Shown here in pieces: positions 9,413 to 15,352 of a stretch of 15,352 nt of DNA. The translations under genes were made by a program, and so were the position numbers. Origin of the DNA: Phoronis ovalis (Eukaryota > Phoronida > Phoronidae). The DNA lies in assembly GCA_028565635.1 (NCBI GenBank), contig JAOXYB010028033.1, positions 1 through 15,352 on the forward strand. Direction: 5' to 3'. The first letter of the stretch is position 1; the number at the start of each line of letters is the position of its first letter. Below the pieces are notes generated by a model. The model saw nothing but the letters and a program-made list of their open reading frames with translations. It did not search any database and was not told the DNA's origin.

Positions 9413-10086
9413 CTGCAACGCATACAAAGGTGAAAACAATGTGCAGTTAACAAAAAAACAACATTAGACAGTTTCTATATTCAACGAAATACATTTCAGT
9501 CTAAGTCATACCATTGTTCAAGATTGTTTTTATTTTTAACATTACATTATGATGCCAGATGCCCATCACATCTGCAGGACACATCACGTAGCATCTCGTA
9601 TGTAGTTTGAAGACCCAATTTAATTTGCAGCTGGGTATTGCCATTTTAAAGTAATTCCCTGAAGTGTTACATATGTAAAGCAAACTACCAGACACAATAA
9701 ATCCTTAAGTTAATGGACAAGATGAAATTAGAACGTCATAATTATGCATGATTTCCTATTCCAATGATGCTGTATTTTTAGAACATCTGTTATTATATAT
9801 CTCTAGTTACGATTTCACATTTTCTTAAGTTTCCTTCAGGATGTGGACTATTATTGTAATTCATGTTGAAAGTAGAACTTTTCTATTATGATATTCTACT
9901 ACAGGGATATTAAAAGTCTTTGGAACTACACCAGTCCTATTATATTGTCCAATTAATATATATTTCACATTGCTTAGAATGAGGAGTATTCTTATGGAAC
10001 ATGTTAGTTAATTATTGTAATGTTGCAAGGAATTTAACCAAACTTTCATGTGAGATAGTCTATTCCAATGATGTTGACTGTATTGT
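9413..10086. other. Intergenic or intron of the FN3 gene, nothing identified
   Basis: If the FN3 exon is real, its upstream intron runs into this region. I searched the minus strand for a second FN3 or Ig-like exon and saw none. The minus frame at 9501-9695 has scattered Cys and Trp but no domain pattern. Confidence 0.4.
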
Positions 10087-10126
10087 TCAGGGCCGTCAGA
10101 CAGTTTTTCAAAAGGAGGGTGCGTTT
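10087..10126. repeat. Fragment of a dispersed repeat ('GGCCGTCAGA..GGGTGCGTT')
   Basis: Read on the plus strand, CAGGGCCGTCAGACAG, CAAAAGGAGGGTGCGTTTGC resembles the reverse complement of 12413-12461 (CAGGCCCGTCAGATGAGGGGGTGCGTT). A shorter relative, CAGATGAGGGGTGTAGGG, lies in the MAP3K4 intron near 2165. This indicates a family dispersed in this genome; class unknown. Confidence 0.45.
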
Positions 10127-10134
10127 GCAGTAAA

Positions 10135-10260
10135 TTATGTGTCTCGGACCAGGACTGTCGGAGTCAGCTCGCACAACGTGAAGCGGTACGAGGGGGATGG
10201 TCCAGCAGGGGTGTCCTCTTCCGTAATCAGCATAGAGTCCAGGGCCCGTTTAAAGGCCAA
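10135..10260 (-). other. GC-richer open stretch, unidentified 41-residue C-terminus-like frame
   Basis: This pocket is clearly richer in G+C than its surroundings. The minus strand reads FKRALDSMLITEEDTPAG, then YRFTLCELTPTVLVRDT and TAA. The plus strand is also open across it. I do not recognise the product. It may be the end of a transposon protein or part of a repeat, since it abuts the repeat fragment at 10087. Confidence 0.2.
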
Positions 10261-10399
10261 TTATTTTTAATGCGTGTTATATCCTCCATTTTGAGCATAA
10301 ACTCAACTTTCTAAATTGACTATAAATCATAATTAAAACAATGTTTTAAAATATTATTAAAATAAAAAATCAGTGCTGCCGTGTTGTAATGTATTTTTT

Positions 10400-10800
10400 T
10401 GCATTTGTATTTGTTTTATATAGCCCTTTATCTTACACATATAGTAAATCAAAGCGGCTTTACATAAACTATACAGGACTTTTTTACGCAATTACCCATT
10501 ACGAGCCTGTCTTCACTCCACGAACAGTCTCAGCTCCCTTGGGAGCACACAGTGAGGCTTCCGTATTCAGCGCACTAATATGCACATAGCAAACTTACAA
10601 TTCAATGCAATATAACACCCTAGCAGGTACGGATTTATGCCTGAGTAAAAATAAACAATACAAAGGAGAGGAAGGACTAATTGATGGTCATTCACCGACA
10701 TCAAATATCCATTCTTTAACGTTCCTGAGAGATAGACTTCACAGAGACGGGACCGCCATTTAACTTAGTCATCCGAGGCACGAGGGATACATGTATCTCT
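10400..10800. repeat. Possible degraded dispersed repeat
   Basis: The stretch contains ATAGCCCTTTATCTTACACA, AATCAAAGCGGCTTTACATA, AGCTCCCTTGGGAG, CAGGTACGGATTTATGCCTG and CCGCCATTTAACTTAGTCATCCGAGG in an order resembling a repeat found in many invertebrate genomes (from memory). A plus-strand open frame across part of it (10389-10589) has no recognisable motif. Confidence 0.35.
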
Positions 10801-11095
10801 GTTGAGCGCCAGGTATTTTGTTTTTATCTTGAAAAGATCGAATTCGGGATATTTGACATGCCAGATGGACATGGTAACCATTGCTCCACAAAAGATATCT
10901 AAGCCCAGCAGTATGACATTTTTCTAAAAATTAGAATACGTTTTCTTTGTCCAGTCTTCGTAAATTAGACTGATAGACATAAAAAAGGAGTTCAGAAAAA
11001 AAATCGAGCGCATCCGCACCTAACACAACTATTACATTTATTTTCATTGCACAATTGTTCCAGCACGTAGAAAACGTTTCAAACCTACTTATAAA

Positions 11096-11185
11096 AGTAA
11101 TCATTACAAATGCAATGTTCCTCAACAACAAGGTAAACTTTACTTATAAATCTAATCATTGCGAATACAGTGCACATCAATAACA
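11096..11185. repeat. 45-bp tandem duplication, two copies
   Basis: 11096-11140 and 11141-11185 match at about 35 of 45 bases. Shared cores are TACTTATAAA, TAATCATT and TCAA.AACA. No function is seen. Confidence 0.6.
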
Positions 11186-12412
11186 ACCCGAGATTTGAAA
11201 GATATTAAGCTGACAACAGGGACACCGTTTTAGGATCAAGCTTGTGTCACCGAAAGTAACCAAGTTTTAAAATGTGTTACTCTTAGAATGTTGGTTAATA
11301 AATAGAGAACGAGATGTCAAAATAATTGTAATGGTATCATCTGTGCAAATCTTAACTTATCTGCTTCATGCGTGTCATCTATTTAACGTTTCGATGCTAT
11401 TCTTTTACGCCTGCTGATATCAATGCTAATGAGATTTCCGTGACTTTTTGGAAACACAGTTTCACTGCACATTTAATAGTGTTATAGTTTTAAGTCGACT
11501 GACATTTTTTGCTATATTAGCTTGGAATCATTTTTTGGTGAAATAAATATTTTTTTAGTTTATTGTTATGAAGGTGAATGTAAATATCATGAAAAGCATC
11601 TTTTTTATTCTTTCGTTCTTTTACTACGTTTTGTTTCAAATAAATTTTCACACAATTCAAATGTATGCTAGGAAGTGGATACGTCGTTACTAAGTAGTGT
11701 GGTACTACTTTTAAATTAGTTTTAATCTACTTGTTGTAAATAATGAAATTCTAAGAACATCCCGTAATTTACCAGAGCCCAGTATGGCGGCCATCTCAGA
11801 TTTGTTCAGATACAAAATTCGATATTTTAATAATTTCATGCAAAATTAAAAGATTTCTTAGTTCTAGTTCACTTCTGTAAAACAAATTAAATCATCAAAA
11901 ATACTACATATCAGAATATTACCATTATCAGTGAAATGTAGCCGTTATGAAATTTGTTCGTGCTTATCTCAAAAATGCTATATTTCACAAAAATGCAAAA
12001 ACAACATAAATACTCTTGAGAAATTTTAATAATGTCATAATATTCCAATTATAAATGAATTACCTTTATTTTTATTTGTTTCAAATTTGGAAAGTACCTT
12101 TTGAAAAACCAAACTTTTATGAAATGTTGAACTTGGCACAATGTACATGCAGTAAAGATGAGAAAATGGCCTATAAGCGGTTAGCGTCATTTATAAATAA
12201 TGCTTTGAAGTTCCATATTTCTTTGGTGCCTCTGGGCGAATCGTGTTATTATTTCGTTTCTGTCGTGTTTTAAATCATAATATAATTATGAGGACAAGAG
12301 AGGCTAATCTTTCCACACCTATGGTAGCTCTTGTGTAATTACGCAACCTCCTGCCACTTAACTATACGCCCGATTCCGTGATTAGGGCGTAAAAAACGTT
12401 CCTCTTATTTCA
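11186..12412. other. Long stretch without identified gene
   Basis: AT-rich. It contains a YY1-like ATGGCGGCCATCT at 11784-11796 and an unassigned plus-strand open frame at 12055-12273 with no recognisable motif. No Walker A frame was found here on the plus strand. Confidence 0.4.
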
Positions 12413-12461
12413 AAAGGGGGTGCGTTCGCACCCAACGCACCCCCTCATCTGACGGGCCTGA
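12413..12461. repeat. GC-rich hairpin within dispersed repeat fragment
   Basis: A perfect 12-bp stem (12415-12426 with 12434-12445, AGGGGGTGCGTT) encloses a 7-nt loop CGCACCC. The flank CTCATCTGACGGGCCTGAA is the reverse complement of the repeat fragment at 10087. This is an unusually stable fold for such AT-rich surroundings. Confidence 0.6.
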
Positions 12462-12552
12462 ATTTATCGATGATTTCGCTCTCAAAATTGGTTGTCAGAT
12501 TTTACACGTGCGTGACGTCCAGTCTGTGTTTAACGTGCTGAAATCAGAATAG

Positions 12553-12674
12553 CACACACTGGAAGAATTTATGTTGCTATCGGTGACTCTAATTGATTCA
12601 GAACTTGTTATCAGGAGAGCATCTGCCTTGGAAATGTCTTTTTCTGATAACACTATTAAAGTTCAGGCGATGTT
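12553..12674 (+). CDS. Possible death-fold-like exon upstream of the STAND gene
   Basis: The frame reads HTLEEFMLLSVTLIDSELVI, then RRASALEMSFSDNTIKVQAM and a split Leu codon. The pattern 'EE..LLS..L.D.EL..RR.ALE.S.SDNTI' resembles helices of death-fold domains, but similarity is weak and judged by eye. An in-frame TAG at 12550-12552 can act as the acceptor AG, and TT|GTAAAA at 12675 as donor in phase 2, matching the next exon at 13199. The pyrimidine tract before it is poor. The same frame is open upstream from 12460 (EFIDDFALKIGC). It could instead be a decayed fragment or chance. Confidence 0.3.
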
Positions 12675-13198
12675 GTAAAAAAAAGTTAAACTAGATAATG
12701 CACGATCCATATTCGTTCATGAATCAACTTTGTGTTTTCTGTAAAAAATGCCACAGTATGTCATGGCAAATTAGAGTTCCAGAATGCACCAGATTGCAGG
12801 AAATAGCACCAAATATTGCCCCCGGATCCCCCTAGGTTCGCAACTGGATAGGGAAAAAATCTCACTAACCCCCTACGTTTGACCAGAGGGGGTGGGGGGT
12901 AAATCCTATATTAAACGCTATACGTTTGTGGTCATAGTGTTAACTTTTGAGATGATCCCTTAAAAACCAGAATATAATCCTACACATTGGATGGGCATTA
13001 GACATGACAAATGTCTCGTCTCTCATAGCATCCAAGTAGGCTAAACATGCACTTTGTTTCATGTTTCAACCTTTTTCCACCGCCTTGTTTGAGAAAACAA
13101 AAAAGCAGTTATCTTTTGTGCATATATACATACAGCTTTACATTACAGATAGAAACATGTATGACTAACTGTAAGTATTACTATACATTTTGTTGTAG

Positions 13199-13323
13199 AG
13201 GTATCTCAGATGTGTCATTGATGCTCATTAATATTCTTGATAAGCTGGATTCGGAGTCTCAGGGAGTAGATGCAAGCCATCTAAAAGACTTCACAATGGG
13301 GATTCTAAACCGTTTGCCATCAG
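13199..13323 (+). CDS. STAND gene exon between Walker A and Walker B
   Basis: The acceptor is TTTTGTTGTAG, and the first base completes a codon. The exon reads GISDVSLMLINILDKLDSES, then HLKDFTMGILNRLPS, ending in phase 1 at CAG|GTGATT. It corresponds to the segment after the P-loop where NB-ARC proteins read 'W.d.....s....l..il..l'. The reading frame stays open 47 nt past the donor, which is why a longer frame is seen. Confidence 0.75.
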
Positions 13324-15352
13324 GTGATTTATTGATCGCACAGAATCAGTTCTTTGCGGGCCTCTGACTGTTATATTATTTGAACGGTATCTTTACAGAA
13401 TGCACTGATATTATTTGTAGTGGCAACATGTGTGATATCCTGTACCTTTAAATGATCGTTTTGAGTAGCCGGGTTATTTGTCTGGTAATTTTCATATAAA
13501 ATATGACAGGAACTAGAATTATGTAATAATATAAATGTAAACTATATTTGAAAGACTTGAAAACAAAGGAAGTGTTAATTCCAATTCTCTCCAATTTGAA
13601 CCTCTAAATAATAAGCACTTAATAGTTTCCTTATGTTGTTCACATGTATTCATATTTTGGCATGCAAACATATTTTGTATTAAAGTATTCACTATAGTTG
13701 TGATGCTGTTTTATAGAAACTGTTCTTTTCTTGGATAACCTGGATGGTTTACTAGCCAATGAACATTTCGAAAACTTCTTGAATGAACTCCGAGACATTT
13801 TATCAAGACTTACAAATAAAAAGGTAAACAAATGTTCTGCATTACTAGCTGATATTATAGAAACGCAAACAAGAAAAACAGGAATATTCCTTCGTCATAG
13901 ATATATAACAGAACTAGTAATTAGATGTTTGGTGTGTAATTGAGTTTGCTATCATGCTATTTAAGCCTTTGCTTTAGTCAATAGCACATAGTCAATGTTC
14001 ACATGTTCAGAACACAGTCCGGTGTCATTTGCAGGATGGTGGAGGCGGTGATGAAAATGATGCCACCTCATGTTATAGTTTCTAACATCCTCTCATACAA
14101 ATGATCTCATGGCTCATGAAATTTATAAATATGCTAATAAAATTGAAATGTAGGCTAATGGGTATAATAACTGCCCTGGTATTTCACAAATCTATGAATT
14201 CTTGAATCATGCCTAATTACTGCATACTGACCCTTTATCTTTAGGTAAAGTCATGGGTTTCTGATGGCCTGCTCATTAACACCTTTTTCTGACTAGGTTG
14301 TATATTATTCTTTATTCCCCGTATTGCAGGTGTACACTAGTACAATTGTAAAATGTGCTAAGAGAAAACTGTTAACAAAATTGGTTATTTTAATCTATAG
14401 GTAAAATTACTGCTGACCATGCGGAATAAATTAATAAACTCAGATCATTTTGAGCAGCGGAGGTTACAAAAGGTCACAAGACATTTTTGTGGCCTGCTGC
14501 AAGAATTTGAACTGGAAAAACTCTCAGTACACGAGTCTGTTATAGTGTTACAGAAATACACCTCAGTAAGTATCTCTCAATCAGGTGATTGTGCGGTTAA
14601 CAAAATATCACACATTACTCAGTTTATTTTCCCTGTGTGTTTTATCTATCATAACATTAGCATTTTAAAAATGCTGTTTTAAACTTCAGATGTCAACCCA
14701 TTAAGTGCCAACTTTTTTATACTGCAACCTTTTTTGATACCTTATTGTGAATTCAGTGCGAGAGAAAATGCTATTTTTTTTCACTTGTAAAGAGATTACC
14801 ATGTTTTAGGTGTGCAGTGACACAGTGAGTAAACGAGATTTAGAAAAATGGGCAGAAAGATGTCATGGTGTTCCTTTACTTTTGACTTTAATTGGAAGTC
14901 CACTTCGCAATGGATCCATTCCACAGATGTCTCATGGACAAAAAGTTTGTTCAAATATTTCTATGTGGAATATACCAGAAGTTGAAGAGATATTGGAAAG
15001 TACATTAAACATCAACAAACGTTATCAAACTATCCTTTTAAAATTATCTGTCTTCTTGAGTTCTTTTTCATTGGATGCCGCCATGTCAGTATTAAACTGT
15101 AAAGAGGAAGAAACAAGATCATACTTGGTATACTTGCAAGGCCGCCATATTGTAAATGTAGATGATAGTGAGGCTATTCGAGAGAATGAGTCTACTTATT
15201 CAAATAAGAACATTATTTATTCCATCCATCCATTAATTATTGAGTATATCATTTGTGGTATTGAAATAGATGACAAGAGAAAATGCTGTGTAGAAGTAGC
15301 TGAGCGGAACCTGAAGAAATATTTTAATGACTACCTCGACAAAATGGCTGAT
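13199..15352 (+). CDS. STAND (NB-ARC-type) NTPase, partial at both ends
   Basis: Four exons (13199-13323, 13717-13823, 14401-14565, 14810-15352+) join with matching phases into about 313 residues and remain open at the window end. Landmarks in order are Walker B TVLFLDNLD, sensor 1 KLLLTMRNK, the ARC1 'GxP' motif RCHGVPLLLTLIGSPL, the winged-helix core YQTILLKLSVFLSSFSLDAA, and an MHD-like YSIHPLIIEY. Proteins of this class are ATP-driven oligomerising switches such as APAF1 and NLR-like immune or apoptotic receptors. The Walker A (GxxxxGKT/S) exon should precede 13199 but was not found. Sensor or TPR repeats probably follow after AERNLKKYFNDYLDKMAD. The product name and partners cannot be given. 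Confidence 0.85.
13717..13823 (+). CDS. STAND gene exon: Walker B
   Basis: After TTTTATAG the exon reads ETVLFLDNLDGLLANEHFEN, then FLNELRDILSRLTNKK, with the hydrophobic strand and Asp residues of Walker B (FLDNLD). It ends in phase 0 at AAG|GTAAAC. Confidence 0.85.
14401..14565 (+). CDS. STAND gene exon: sensor 1 and start of ARC1
   Basis: This 55-codon exon starts after ATCTATAG, with donor GTAAGT and phase 0 at both ends. It reads VKLLLTMRNKLINSDHF, with the sensor-1 Arg (TMR, cf. TTR/TSR), and later FELEKLSVHESVIVLQKYTS, which matches the 'l..L...ea..Lf' helix of NB-ARC proteins. Confidence 0.85.
14810..15352 (+). CDS. STAND gene exon: GxP motif, winged helix, MHD-like motif (runs off edge)
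   Basis: After ATGTTTTAG there are 181 open codons to the window end. It contains WAERCHGVPLLLTLIGSPLR, a linker, a winged helix (ILLKLSVFLSSFSLDAAMSV, then LVYLQGRHIVNV) and YSIHPLIIEYI, where His takes the MHD position and Pro replaces Asp. The end turns helical and charged (DKRKCCVEVAERNLKKYF), as expected at the entry to a helical sensor region. Confidence 0.88.
   Translation, partial: MCSDTVSKRDLEKWAERCHGVPLLLTLIGSPLRNGSIPQMSHGQKVCSNISMWNIPEVEEILESTLNINKRYQTILLKLSVFLSSFSLDAAMSVLNCKEEETRSYLVYLQGRHIVNVDDSEAIRENESTYSNKNIIYSIHPLIIEYIICGIEIDDKRKCCVEVAERNLKKYFNDYLDKMAD

Noticed and set aside
11784-11847. ATGGCGGCC start with 21 codons as a first exon
   Set aside because: It reaches a stop without a usable donor. 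The motif fits a YY1-like site or chance.
12055-12273. 72-codon plus-strand frame ending in LVPLGESCYYFVSVVF, considered as a P-loop exon
   Set aside because: It has no GxxxxGK[ST] and no recognisable domain; GES alone is not a Walker A.
12848-12862. GGGAAAAAATCT as a possible GKKS P-loop
   Set aside because: In-frame stops flank it closely and there is no upstream glycine at the right distance.
13149-13170. 22-nt microexon between TTACAG and GTAAGT
   Set aside because: The only phase compatible with the exon at 13199 contains TAA, and the following intron would be just 28 nt.
1-15352. tRNA, rRNA or CRISPR elements
   Set aside because: No T-loop GTTCGAATC box with an acceptor stem, no rRNA-like stretch and no regularly spaced identical repeats were seen.

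Overview
The window is AT-rich animal DNA with intron-split genes. All assigned introns are GT-AG with AT-rich interiors. Together with a CA microsatellite, MITE-like inverted repeats, recurrent ACATGTAT words and a STAND/NB-ARC gene, this fits an invertebrate, most likely a lophotrochozoan such as a bivalve mollusc. The organism is an inference; no single base proves it.

Layout. (1) Positions 316-3613, + strand: the last seven coding exons of a MAP3K4 (MEKK4/MTK1) orthologue. They carry almost the whole protein kinase domain with every catalytic motif, then a stop and a 3' UTR of about 1.4 kb ending near a poly(A) signal at 4967-4972. The intron before the DFG exon holds a 161-bp inverted-repeat element and a partial duplicate of the DFG exon. 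(2) About 5000-9145: repeat-rich intergenic DNA. It contains a weak exon-like pocket (5211-5352), degenerate repeats (about 5978-7035), a 382-bp element with 36-bp terminal inverted repeats (7040-7421), a short 'AATCGCCCC' tandem array (8491-8581) and a (CA)n tract. (3) 9146-9412, - strand: one 89-codon fibronectin type III exon, phase 1-1, with no recognisable partner exon in view. (4) 9413-12460: mostly unexplained AT-rich DNA with dispersed-repeat fragments. (5) 12553-15352, + strand: a possible death-fold-like exon, then four well-supported exons of a STAND (NB-ARC-type) NTPase with Walker B, sensor 1, the GxP motif and a winged helix. This gene runs off the right edge. The exon that should carry Walker A was not found.

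The genes do not form an operon or an obvious shared unit. MAP3K4 is a stress MAP kinase kinase kinase. The STAND gene belongs to the innate-immunity/apoptosis switch class. The FN3 exon belongs to an extracellular or adhesion-type protein on the other strand. The most interesting signals are the duplicated DFG exon, whose splice phases allow a kinase-dead isoform or a nonsense-coupled switch; the missing P-loop together with the death-fold-like exon; and the isolated FN3 exon.
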